Of a DNA stretch of 64,000 nucleotides, positions 48,996 through 57,845 are shown piece by piece. The translations under genes and the position numbers were made by a program. The DNA lies in NCBI RefSeq assembly GCF_009769165.1, contig NZ_CP043476.1:2549001-2613000 (forward strand), read 5' to 3'. Source of the stretch: Xanthomonas hyacinthi. GTDB taxonomy: Bacteria; Pseudomonadota; Gammaproteobacteria; Xanthomonadales; Xanthomonadaceae. Within the stretch, counting starts at the first letter, position 1. Each line of letters begins with the position of its first letter. Under the pieces are notes generated by a model, which saw nothing but the letters and a program-made list of their open reading frames with translations, had not been told where the DNA came from and searched no databases.

Positions 48996-50693
48996 TCAGG
49001 GCGTGGCCGGCTCCGGCTGTGCGTGGCGCTGCGCCGCCGCCGCGGCCGCGGCCGGCGCGGTGGCGGCCGGTTGCGCATACAGGTCCAGCAGCAGCAGGGT
49101 CACCCCGTTGGTCCAGCCGAAGCCGTCCTGCAGCGCGTATTCGCCGCCGCCGCCGCCCTGCGCCTTGGCGTCGACGCCGTACTTCTCCACCAGCTTGTGC
49201 TGCTGCGCGAACAGCGCCTGCACCCGCGCCAGGAAGCGGCTGCCGATGCGCTGCGCCAGCGCGTCCTGGCCGTAGCGGCGCAGGCCGTCCACCGCGATCC
49301 ACTGCAGCGGCGCCCAGCCGTTGGGCTCGTCCCACTGCTGGCCGGTATGCAGGCGGGTGGTGGCCAGGCCGCCGGGGCGCAGCAGCTGCGCCTGCACGGT
49401 GTCGGCGCTGCGCTTGGCGCGCGCCGGCGAGGCGATGCCGACGAACAGCGGATACAGCGCCGCGGCGGTGACCTGGTCGCGCAAGCGCCGCTGCTGCCGG
49501 TCGTAATCGGCGTAATAGCCGGCATCGCTCCACAGGTGCTTGTCGATCGCGGCCTTGCGCGCGCTGGCCAGGGCCGCGTAGTCGGTGTCGCAGCCGGCCG
49601 CGCCCGGGTTCTTTTCGCAGGCCAGGGCCAGGGTCGTTTCCAGGTGGTAGAGCAGGCTGTTGAGATCGACCGGGACGATGGCGGTGGTGCGGATCGTGGC
49701 CAGGGTCTTGCGATCGCCGAGCCAGCGGCTGGAATAGTCCCAGCCGCTCTCGGCGCCGGCACGCAGGTCGCGGTAGACCTCGGCGGCCGGGCGGCCCTTG
49801 GCCTCGGCGGCAGTGCGCACGTCGTGCAGCCAGGCTTCCGGGCGCGGCGTGTCGCGCGCGTCCCAATAGCGGTTGAGCAGGCTGCCGTCGGCCAGCCGCA
49901 CCACGTGTGCCTGCGCCTCGCCCGGCGCCAGCGATTGCGCGCCCTGCATCCAGTACGCGTATTCCTTCTGCAGCTGCGGCAGGTAGCGCGCATAGGCCGC
50001 ATCGCCTTCCACCCTGGCCTGCAGCTGCACCATGTGCGAGAAGAACGGCGGCTGCGAGCGGCTGAGGTAATAGGTGCGGTTGCCGTTGGGGATGTGCCCG
50101 TAGGTGTCGATCAGGTAGGCGAAGTTGTCCAGCATCTGCCGGCTGCGTTCGCGCTCGCCGCTCTCGACCAGGCCGAGCATGGTGAAGTACGAATCCCAGT
50201 AGTAGACCTCGCGGAAGCGTCCGCCCGGCACCACGTAGGGCTGCGGCAGCGACAGCAGACTGCTGTGCGCCGGCACGTCCACCTGGCGCCGCACCAGCAG
50301 CGGCCACAGCGCGTCGATGTGCTCGCGCAGGCCGGTGTCCTGGCGGATCGCCTCGGTCTGCACCGGGCCGGATTCTTCGAAGTTGGCGGCGACGAAGCGG
50401 CGCAGGTCGAAGCCCGGCTGCTGGCGCTGCGCCAGGTAGTCGGCGTTGATCAGGGCCGGGTCGCGCAGCGGCAGCGCGTCGACGAAATGCTTCTGGTCGT
50501 CGAACAGTTCCTGTTGCTGCACGGCCTGGAACAGTTCGGGATAGGCCAGGTCCGGGGTCAGCGGTGCCAGCGCCGGCGCGGTCTGCATCGCGGCCGGCAC
50601 GGGCTGCGCCGAGGCGGTGTCGTGGTTGCCCAGCAGCAGGCCCAGCGACAGGCTCAGCAGTGGCGTGCAGCAAGGAGGAGCGGCATGGCTCAT
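48996..50693 (-). CDS. treA: Periplasmic trehalase
   Basis: GH37 enzyme splitting trehalose into two glucose. 565 residues with a Sec signal. Both family signatures are present: PGGRFREVYYWDSYFTMLGL near 180 and QWDEPNGWAPLQ near 465. The C-terminal tail is Ala-rich. ATG at 50693. Export suggests use of external trehalose; fructokinase and OprB genes on the same strand nearby may serve the same sugar economy. Confidence 0.95.
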   Translation of the reverse strand: MSHAAPPCCTPLLSLSLGLLLGNHDTASAQPVPAAMQTAPALAPLTPDLAYPELFQAVQQQELFDDQKHFVDALPLRDPALINADYLAQRQQPGFDLRRFVAANFEESGPVQTEAIRQDTGLREHIDALWPLLVRRQVDVPAHSSLLSLPQPYVVPGGRFREVYYWDSYFTMLGLVESGERERSRQMLDNFAYLIDTYGHIPNGNRTYYLSRSQPPFFSHMVQLQARVEGDAAYARYLPQLQKEYAYWMQGAQSLAPGEAQAHVVRLADGSLLNRYWDARDTPRPEAWLHDVRTAAEAKGRPAAEVYRDLRAGAESGWDYSSRWLGDRKTLATIRTTAIVPVDLNSLLYHLETTLALACEKNPGAAGCDTDYAALASARKAAIDKHLWSDAGYYADYDRQQRRLRDQVTAAALYPLFVGIASPARAKRSADTVQAQLLRPGGLATTRLHTGQQWDEPNGWAPLQWIAVDGLRRYGQDALAQRIGSRFLARVQALFAQQHKLVEKYGVDAKAQGGGGGEYALQDGFGWTNGVTLLLLDLYAQPAATAPAAAAAAAQRHAQPEPATP

Positions 50694-51185
50694 CTCGGGT
50701 CCAGAGCAGGATGCGTGCGGCATGGTAAACGACCGAAGGAGGAGGCGGGTGACTGGCGGCTGTGGCGGCCGTTCGACGGCGAAACCTGGAAGCGCGGCGC
50801 GATCCGGGCCGAGGCCCGACGCGATCGGCCGATCTGGCGATATCGGCCATGCGCCGGCTGGCTTGAATCGGAGCGTGCGCTGCCGGGACATGCCGGAAGC
50901 GATGCAAGAGCGGGGCCAATCGCGCTGCGGCGTGGATTGCGTGGCGCCCGCCGGCGGTGCGGCCGGCCTATCGGTTTTCGCGGGCCGCTGGCGCGTTGCT
51001 GCCGGTACGGCGTGTGCAGCCTGGCCGTTGCGCATGGGCGGCGTGCACGTTCAGGAGACGGCGGCCGTGGGCAGGCGGCGCGCGCGTCGCCACGCCAAGA
51101 CGTTCCCGCGTTGCGCGCGATCCGCCCGCACGCCGCCTTGCCTTGCAACGCATGGCCGGGACCTCCCGGCCATGCGCGGACTGTC
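50694..51185. other. Interval with no recognisable gene
   Basis: About 490 bp between the M16 peptidase stop and the trehalase start, both on the reverse strand. Open frames are present on both strands but lack family resemblance or ribosome sites. It should contain the trehalase promoter, which I could not identify. Confidence 0.5.
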
Positions 51186-54080
51186 TTACTGCTTGCCGGC
51201 GGCCTTGGCCTTCGCCTTGACCGGCTGGCCGTCGCTGTCCAGCACCTGCACCTCGCCCAGCTGCAGCGCGCGCACCGGTGCCTCGATCCGCTTGAGATCG
51301 CCGACGATGACCCAGGTCATCGATTGCGGCGCGACGATCTGCTTGATCGCCGCCTGCGCCGCGGCCTGGTCGATGCCTTCCAGGTGCCTCTTCAGGGTCT
51401 GCACGTAGTCGTCCGGACGTCCGTACTGGACGATGTTCTCGACCGTGCCCAGCACCGCGCCGGTGGTCTCGAAGCTGCCCGGCAGGGCGCGGATGCGCTG
51501 GTCCTTGACGTTGGCGATCTCCGCGGCGGTCAGCGGCTTGCCGCCGACCACGGCCTTGGCCTCCTTCAGGATCTCGGCGGCCGACTCGGCGGTCTTGTCG
51601 GTCTGCACCGGGGCGAAGAACAGGAACGGGCGCTGGCCCTGCGCATTCAGCAGGAAGCTGTTGGCGCCGTAGGCCCAGCGCTTGTCCTCGCGCAGGTTCA
51701 TGTTCAGCCGCGAGGTGAAGGTGCCGCCGAAGGCGCCGTTGGCCACGCCGATGGCCAGGTTGTCCGGGGCCTTGGTCGAGGGCGCCAGCAGGCCGGCCAG
51801 GATCAGCGACTGCGGCGCGTCGGCGCGGTTGATCAGGAACACCCGCGGCCTGGGCTGTGCGGCGACCTGTGCCAGGGTCTTGCTCGGGCGCGCGCCGGCC
51901 GGCGGCTGCCAGTCGCCGAACGCCGCGTCCAGCTGCGGGAGGATCTGCGCCAGGGTGGTGTCGCCGGCGACCAGGATGCGCAGGTTGTCCGGGCGCAGCC
52001 AGCTGTTCTGGAACGCGGTCAGGTCGCTGGCGCTCAGGCTCTTGATCGCCGCCCCGGTGCCGCTGCCGGTGAGCGGCACGCCGTAGGGATGCTGCGGGCC
52101 GTACAGCAGCGGCGGCAGGGTGCGCAGCGCCAGGCCCTGCGGCTGGGTCTTCTCCTGCGCGATGGAGGCCAGCCGCTGGCCGCGGATGCGCTCGATGTCC
52201 ACGGCCTTGAACGCCGGGTTGCGCACGATGTCGGCGAACAGTGCCAGCGACGGCGCCAGCTGGTCGTTGAGCGCGTCGAGCGAGGCGGCGCAGCTGTCCA
52301 GCTCGCACGCCACGCTGGTGATCGCGCCCAGGCGCTGGCGGCGCTGCGCCACTTCCACCGAATCCAGGCTGCGGGTGCTTTCGTTCATCAACGCGGCGGT
52401 GAAGCTGGCGGTGCCGAGCTTGCCGCCCTGGTCGGCCGCGTAGCCGGCGTCGAACAGCAGTTCGACCTGGGTCGCCGGGATGGCGTGGCGTTCGGCCAGC
52501 ACCACTTCGATGCCGTTCTTGAGCTTGCCGCGCTGCAACTGCGGGAAGCGCAGGTCCGGGAACTGGCTGGTCTCCGGCAGGCCGGCGGCACGGTCCACCT
52601 GGGTCTTGCCGACGCTGTAGCTGGCTTTGGCCGGCAGCTTGGGCGCGGGCTTGCCGGCGGCCGCGGGCAGCGGCTTGAGCGCCTTGTCCTCGGCCGCCGG
52701 GTCGAAGCCGTCGCCGGCCGGCAGCACGGTCAGCAGATAGTCGCCCTTGCCGAACCAGGTGTCGGCGGCCTTGCGCACGCTGGCCGCGGTGGCGGCCTGG
52801 GCGCGCCGCAGGTCGTGCTGGTAGGCGCCCGGATCGTTGCGGTAGACCTGGCCCTCGGCCAGGATCGCGGCCTTGCCGGTAAAGCCGCCGACCTTCTCCA
52901 GGCCGCGCACGAAGCCGGCGCGGAAGGCGACCTGCGCGCGCTGCAGTTCGTCGGCGCTCGGACCTTCGGCCAGGAACTTCTTCAATTCGTCGGCGATGGC
53001 GGCCTCGACCTTGGCCGGGTCCACGCCGTCCTTCACGTCGGCGCTGATCTGCAGCTGGCTGGCCAGCGCGAACGGCTGGATGCTGGCCGAGACGTCGTCC
53101 ACCAGGTTGTCGCGGTACACCAGGCGCTGGTACAGGCGGCTGGTCTTGCCACCGCCGAGCACGGTGGTGGCCAGGTCCAGCTGCACCGCATCGTCGCTGC
53201 CCAGCTGCGGCGCCACCCAGGTGCGGCAGATGCGCGGCTGCGCGACGTGGTCGTGCTGCACGCCGCGGCTCTGCTTGGCCAGCGGGGTGATCCACGGCTG
53301 CTGGCGCGGCACCGGCCTGCCGGCGGGGATGTCGCCGAAGTACTGCTCGGCCTTGGCCCGGGCCTGGGCCACGGTGATGTCGCCGGCCAGCACCAGGGTG
53401 GTGTTGGCGGCGCCGTAGTTGTCGTGGAACCACTGCTTGACGTCGTCCAGCGCGGCCGCGTCGAGGTCGGCCATCGAGCCGATGGTGTCGTGCTGGTAAG
53501 GATGGTTGCCCGGGAAGAGGTTGGCCAGGATGTTCTCTTCCGCGCGCCCGTAGGGGCGGTTCTCGTCCTCGCGCTTCTCGTTCTGCACCACGCCGCGCTG
53601 GGTATCCAGTTCCTTCTGCCCGATGGCGCCGAGCAGGTGGCCCATGCGGTCCGATTCCATCCACAGCGCCATGTCCAGCGCGGTGCTCGGCACGGTCTCG
53701 AAGTAGTTGGTGCGGTCGAACGAGGTGGTGCCGTTCATGTCGGTGGCGCCGACCTTCTCGAACGGCTGGAAATAGGTGCCCTTGTGGTTCTCCGAACCGG
53801 AGAACATCAGGTGTTCGAACAGATGGGCGAAGCCGGTCTTGCCGGCCGGCTCGTCGCCGGAGCCGATGTGGTACCACATGCCCACCGCCACCACCGGCGC
53901 CTTGTGGTCTTCGTGCACCACCACGGTCAGGCCGTTGGGCAGGGTGAAGCGGGTATAGGCGATCTCCGGCACGGTGGCCTTGGCGGCCAGCGCTGGCGGC
54001 GCGGCCATGGCCGGGGCGATCGCGGCGCCAGCGCCGAGGGCGAGGATGCTGGAGACCAAGAGCGACAACGGTTGGAGCAT
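51186..54080 (-). CDS. M16-family zinc metallopeptidase, two-domain
   Basis: 964 residues: signal peptide (LLVSSILALGAGAAIAPAMA), an active M16 half with the inverted zinc motif HLFEH (GFAHLFEHLMFSGSENHKG) near residue 90, and a second M16 half from about 500 lacking the motif. This matches pitrilysin-like peptidases of the Xanthomonadaceae periplasm or outer surface. Peptide substrates are unknown. The start could also be ATG at 54113. Confidence 0.92.
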   Translation of the reverse strand: MLQPLSLLVSSILALGAGAAIAPAMAAPPALAAKATVPEIAYTRFTLPNGLTVVVHEDHKAPVVAVGMWYHIGSGDEPAGKTGFAHLFEHLMFSGSENHKGTYFQPFEKVGATDMNGTTSFDRTNYFETVPSTALDMALWMESDRMGHLLGAIGQKELDTQRGVVQNEKREDENRPYGRAEENILANLFPGNHPYQHDTIGSMADLDAAALDDVKQWFHDNYGAANTTLVLAGDITVAQARAKAEQYFGDIPAGRPVPRQQPWITPLAKQSRGVQHDHVAQPRICRTWVAPQLGSDDAVQLDLATTVLGGGKTSRLYQRLVYRDNLVDDVSASIQPFALASQLQISADVKDGVDPAKVEAAIADELKKFLAEGPSADELQRAQVAFRAGFVRGLEKVGGFTGKAAILAEGQVYRNDPGAYQHDLRRAQAATAASVRKAADTWFGKGDYLLTVLPAGDGFDPAAEDKALKPLPAAAGKPAPKLPAKASYSVGKTQVDRAAGLPETSQFPDLRFPQLQRGKLKNGIEVVLAERHAIPATQVELLFDAGYAADQGGKLGTASFTAALMNESTRSLDSVEVAQRRQRLGAITSVACELDSCAASLDALNDQLAPSLALFADIVRNPAFKAVDIERIRGQRLASIAQEKTQPQGLALRTLPPLLYGPQHPYGVPLTGSGTGAAIKSLSASDLTAFQNSWLRPDNLRILVAGDTTLAQILPQLDAAFGDWQPPAGARPSKTLAQVAAQPRPRVFLINRADAPQSLILAGLLAPSTKAPDNLAIGVANGAFGGTFTSRLNMNLREDKRWAYGANSFLLNAQGQRPFLFFAPVQTDKTAESAAEILKEAKAVVGGKPLTAAEIANVKDQRIRALPGSFETTGAVLGTVENIVQYGRPDDYVQTLKRHLEGIDQAAAQAAIKQIVAPQSMTWVIVGDLKRIEAPVRALQLGEVQVLDSDGQPVKAKAKAAGKQ

Positions 54081-54205
54081 GGGCCGGGCCTGCAGGGAAG
54101 AAGGGGCCAGCATAGAGGGCGCGCCGGACTCGGAACGTGACCTATGCCAGGGATGCGGCGTTTTGCTGCGAGCGGTTTGCCGATCGTCGGCAGATCGCAG
54201 CGTTT

Positions 54206-55849
54206 TCAGTCGCGGCGGGCGCGACCGGGAACATCCGGCGCGACCGGATGTGGGCAGGCGGATCCGCTCCCGCACATGTCGCCGTGTGCATCGCGCTGCG
54301 CCGCGCTGCGCTGGCCCGAAGTGCGAACGGCAGCGCCGCGCGACGCTGCCGTCCGCACCCGCCGCGCAGTGCGCACAGCGGCAGTGTCGCTGTGCGCACT
54401 GCGCGCGGCGCACAAGCCGAATTCGGCGATGGCGCCGGGGGCCAGGGGCTTGTTCCGGTCCACGCCGGCAGCGTTGAGCGTGCTGCCGGATTGCGTCCAC
54501 GTCGCATTCCACAGCGTGTCGACGGTGCCGCCGATCGACAGGCTGACCGCCCAGTTGCCGCTGGCGCTGCCGCTGTTGGTCACCTGCACGCGGTGGCAAT
54601 AGCCTGCCTTCCAGTCGCTGTCCACCGTGGTCTTGGTGTTGAAGCTGGCGCTGCTCGGGGGCGGCGTGGGCGTGGGCGTCGGCGTTGCTGTGGGCGTCGC
54701 AGTCGGGGCAGGCGTCGGCGTAGAGCGGCTGGAATCGCCCCACAGCTTCTTCAGCAGGGCGACCTTGTCGGTGCGCACCGAGGACCAGTCGTTGTTGAGG
54801 ACGCCACCGGTGTCGTCGCTGTCCGGATTCCACGACCAGTAGAAGCCGCTGTGGATGCCCTTGCCGATCAGGTAGTCGACCAGCGCGTTCTGCCACTTCA
54901 CGTCCAGCGCATTGCCCTGGCCGTACTTGCCGCCGAATTCGCCGAGCAGCAGCGCATAGCCGGACTGCACGAACTGGCCGAAGTGCCGTTCCCAGATCGC
55001 CGGCATGTTGGCCGGGAAATTGGGGGCGCTGAAGTAGGACTGCATGTACACGTCCGGGCCGTACACGTGCGGCGCCAGCAGCAGGCGGCTGGCCAGGATG
55101 TTCAGCGCGGTGCAGGCCAGCGGCTCCAGGTTGCCGCCCCAGAAGTGGCCGCCGCTGCTGGAGCAGCGCGCGTTCTCGCCGATGCCTTCGACCGCGATCA
55201 GCCATTTCGGCGCTACCTTCAGCACCGCCGCCGAGGCGCGTTCGGCGGCGGTGTTCCAGTCGGTGGCGGCGTTGCCGCTGCCCCAGGTGGCGGCGCCGTG
55301 CGGCTCGTTCTTCAGGTCCAGGCCGATCACGCCCGGCACGCCGGCGTAGCGCCTGGCGACGAAGCGCAGGTCGCCGAGCCACTGCAGCTCGCTGTAGGAG
55401 GCGGTGTACCACAGCTCGGAAATCGCATTGCAGTCCGGCGTGTGGTGGTCGAGCAGCACGTACATGCCGCGGCTGCTGAGTTCGTTGATCACCTTGTCCA
55501 TCACCTGCAGCGCGCTCAAGCCCCGCAGATCCGGATTGAGGCCGTAGTCGATGCCGCTCGGCGCGGTGCCGTTCAAGGTCTGCGGGCAGAACGGCAGGCG
55601 CACGGCGTTGAAGCCCAGGCCCTGCATCTGCGTGATCATGTCCTTCCAGTTGCGCGTCCTCAGGCCATGCACGCTGTGCAGGCTGGTCTCGAAGCCGAAC
55701 CAGTTGACGCCGCGCAGTTGCACTGCGTTGCCGCGGTCGTCCACGACCTTGCCGGCGTTGATGGCATAGCTCCAGGCCGAACCGCTGGCCGCCAGCAACG
55801 CTGCGGCCAGCACGCAGCGGGCGATGCGGGATTTTCTCGACGTCGACAT
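54206..55849 (-). CDS. GH5 endoglucanase with CBM2, C-terminus extended past its usual end
   Basis: 547 residues as read. Signal peptide (CVLAAALLAASGSAWS), GH5 catalytic domain to about 345 with acid/base Glu in LDLKNEPHG and nucleophile in LLGEFGGKYG, a Pro/Thr linker (TPTPAPTATPTATPTPTP) and a CBM2 to about 480 (WKAGYCHRVQVTNSGSAS). The CBM normally ends just after EFGLCA. Here translation continues for about 60 more residues through two hairpins. engXCA-like enzymes are type II secreted cellulases attacking plant cell walls. ATG at 55849. Confidence 0.93.
   Translation of the reverse strand: MSTSRKSRIARCVLAAALLAASGSAWSYAINAGKVVDDRGNAVQLRGVNWFGFETSLHSVHGLRTRNWKDMITQMQGLGFNAVRLPFCPQTLNGTAPSGIDYGLNPDLRGLSALQVMDKVINELSSRGMYVLLDHHTPDCNAISELWYTASYSELQWLGDLRFVARRYAGVPGVIGLDLKNEPHGAATWGSGNAATDWNTAAERASAAVLKVAPKWLIAVEGIGENARCSSSGGHFWGGNLEPLACTALNILASRLLLAPHVYGPDVYMQSYFSAPNFPANMPAIWERHFGQFVQSGYALLLGEFGGKYGQGNALDVKWQNALVDYLIGKGIHSGFYWSWNPDSDDTGGVLNNDWSSVRTDKVALLKKLWGDSSRSTPTPAPTATPTATPTPTPTPPPSSASFNTKTTVDSDWKAGYCHRVQVTNSGSASGNWAVSLSIGGTVDTLWNATWTQSGSTLNAAGVDRNKPLAPGAIAEFGLCAARSAHSDTAAVRTARRVRTAASRGAAVRTSGQRSAAQRDAHGDMCGSGSACPHPVAPDVPGRARRD
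54321..54358. terminator. Downstream stem-loop after endoglucanase, now coding
   Basis: 15-bp arms with one mismatch (GTGCGAACGGCAGCG and CGCTGCCGTCCGCAC) around an 8-nt loop. It lies 5 bp from a second, larger hairpin at 54364-54404. Position directly after the CBM2 end suggests an original transcription terminator. Confidence 0.6.
54364..54404. terminator. Perfect 17-bp stem-loop at the old endoglucanase end
   Basis: GCGCAGTGCGCACAGCG pairs perfectly with CGCTGTGCGCACTGCGC around the 7-nt loop GCAGTGT. It starts within about 10 bases of the codons for the last conserved CBM residues. No U-tract. The stem is self-symmetric on both strands and would terminate transcription in either direction, if it does. 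Confidence 0.65.
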
Positions 55850-56152
55850 TGTCTCTCTGTCTCTCTTTCGCTGCAGGCGGCCGGTCCAGGACGGAGCGGC
55901 CAAGGTGGGGGCGCAAGCGCGCGCATGGCGACCATCATCGAGAGCGGATGCGGCGGGCGTCGTGATTGCCGGCACGGAAGGGCGTCTTGTCCACGGATGC
56001 TGCGATGCGCTTCGCAAGCGCGGCGACGAGAGCATGCGCGGATGGCAATCCGAGCGGTGCGTCGCGTCCTTCGGGGCGGCGTCGGCAGCGCGTGGTCGCT
56101 CGCCGCCTGCGTCGCTACACTCGAACGCATCCATCGACCCAAAGGGGCAAGA

Positions 56153-57811
56153 GTGAAGCGACCGATCATGGGCATGCTGGCGCTGGTGGTTTCCGGCGCA
56201 TCGCTGGCGGCGCCGCCGACCGCACCGCGTTTCGACACGCAGCGCATTTCCGCCGACGTCAAGACGCTGTCCTCCGACGCGTACGAAGGCCGCGCGCCGG
56301 CCACGCCGGGCGAGGACAAGACCGTGGCCTACCTGAGCGCGCAATTCCAGGCCGCGGGCCTGCAGCCGGGCGGCGATCTGCAGGGCGGCAAGCGCCTGTG
56401 GACGCAGGCGGTGCCGCTGCGCCGCGCCGACATCGTCGGCAGCCCGCAGGTGGCGATCGAGAGCGGCGGCCAGCGCCAGGCGCTGAGCCAGGGCCAGCAG
56501 ATCGCCGTGCGCGCCGCGCTCGACGGCAGCGCGCAGGTCGCCATCGACGGCGCGCCGCTGGTGTTCGTCGGCTACGGGGTCAAGGCACCGGAGCGCGGCT
56601 GGGACGACTTCAAGGGCGTGGACCTGACGGGCAAGATCGCGGTGGTGCTGATCAACGATCCGGACTTCGAAACCGGCAAGGGTGCGTTCGACGGCAAGGG
56701 CATGACCTACTACGGCCGCTGGACCTACAAGTACGAAGAGGGCGCGCGGCAGGGTGCGGCCGGCGTGCTGATCGTGCACGAGACCGCTCCGGCGTCCTAC
56801 GGCTGGGCCACGGTGGCCAGCTCCAACACCAACAGCATGTTCGACGTGGTCCGCGACGATCCCAAGGCCGCCCATCCCGCGCTCGAAGGCTGGATCCAGC
56901 GCGACCTGGCGGTGGACCTGTTCAAGCGCGCCGGGCTGGATTTCGAGGCCTTGAAGAAGCAGGCGCAAGCGCGCGCGTTCAAGCCGGTGGAACTGAAGGG
57001 CGAACGGCTGCACGCCGACTACGCGGTGAAGTCGGAGGTCATCACCTCGCACAACGTGGTCGCGCGGCTGCCCGGCAGCACCCATCCGGACGACAGCGTG
57101 CTCTACACCGCGCACTGGGACCACATCGGCGTGGGCGCGGCCGACGCCAACGGCGACCGCATCTTCAACGGCGCGCTGGACAACGCCAGCGGCACCGCCG
57201 CCTTGCTGGAACTGGGCCGCGTGTTCGCCAAGGGCCCGCCGCCGCAGCGCTCGGTGGTGTTCCTGGCGGTCACCGCCGAGGAGAAGGGCCTGCTCGGCTC
57301 GGAGTACTACGCGTCCAGGCCGCTGTATCCGCTGGCGCGCACGGTGGCGGTGATCAACATGGACGGCATGAGCCCGTTCGGCCCGTCGCGCGATTTCGGC
57401 ATCTACGGCACCGCCAAGCTGGACCTGCTAGACGATCTGAAGACGGTCGCTAAGCGCTGGGACCTGCGCTACACGCCGGACCCGAAGCCGGAAGCCGGCT
57501 ACTTCTTCCGCTCCGACCACTTCTCCTTCGCCAAGCGCGGCGTGCCGGCGCTGTCGTTCGCGGCCGGGCAGGACTGGGTGGACGGCGGGATCAAGGCCGG
57601 CAAGGCGGCGGCCGACGACTACACCGCCAAGCGCTACCACCAGCCCGGCGACGAATGGCTGCCGAGCTGGACCTTCGCCGGCGCCGCGCGCGACCTGCAG
57701 GTGCTGTACACGCTGGGCGCGCAGCTGGCCGATTCGCAGCAGTGGCCGAACTGGAGCGGCGACTCGGAGTTCCGCGCTACTCGCGATGCGAGTGCGGCGC
57801 AGCGGCAGTGA
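56153..57811 (+). CDS. M28-family zinc aminopeptidase, exported
   Basis: 552 residues. Signal peptide GMLALVVSGASLAA; a PA-like insertion around 140-290; M28 catalytic domain from about 300 with metal ligands in TAHWDHIG, GALDNASGT, TAEEKGLLGSEYY and KRYHQPGDEW. The GTG start at 56153 has AAAGGGG upstream; ATG 56168 is the alternative. It cleaves N-terminal residues from peptides in the periplasm or outside. Divergent from the endoglucanase with a 303-bp spacer that shows no gene. Confidence 0.93.
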   Translation: MKRPIMGMLALVVSGASLAAPPTAPRFDTQRISADVKTLSSDAYEGRAPATPGEDKTVAYLSAQFQAAGLQPGGDLQGGKRLWTQAVPLRRADIVGSPQVAIESGGQRQALSQGQQIAVRAALDGSAQVAIDGAPLVFVGYGVKAPERGWDDFKGVDLTGKIAVVLINDPDFETGKGAFDGKGMTYYGRWTYKYEEGARQGAAGVLIVHETAPASYGWATVASSNTNSMFDVVRDDPKAAHPALEGWIQRDLAVDLFKRAGLDFEALKKQAQARAFKPVELKGERLHADYAVKSEVITSHNVVARLPGSTHPDDSVLYTAHWDHIGVGAADANGDRIFNGALDNASGTAALLELGRVFAKGPPPQRSVVFLAVTAEEKGLLGSEYYASRPLYPLARTVAVINMDGMSPFGPSRDFGIYGTAKLDLLDDLKTVAKRWDLRYTPDPKPEAGYFFRSDHFSFAKRGVPALSFAAGQDWVDGGIKAGKAAADDYTAKRYHQPGDEWLPSWTFAGAARDLQVLYTLGAQLADSQQWPNWSGDSEFRATRDASAAQRQ

Positions 57812-57845
57812 GGAGCGGGTCCCGGGTCCCGAGCCAGCGCCGGCC

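Noticed and set aside
49023..54140. Plus-strand open frame of 1705 codons
   Set aside because: Runs antisense through trehalase and the M16 peptidase; composition is Gln/Arg/Gly/Ala-rich without domains.
55850..56152. Plant-inducible (TTCGC-N15-TTCGC) box upstream of the endoglucanase
   Set aside because: TTCGC occurs singly but no partner at 15 nt was found on either strand.
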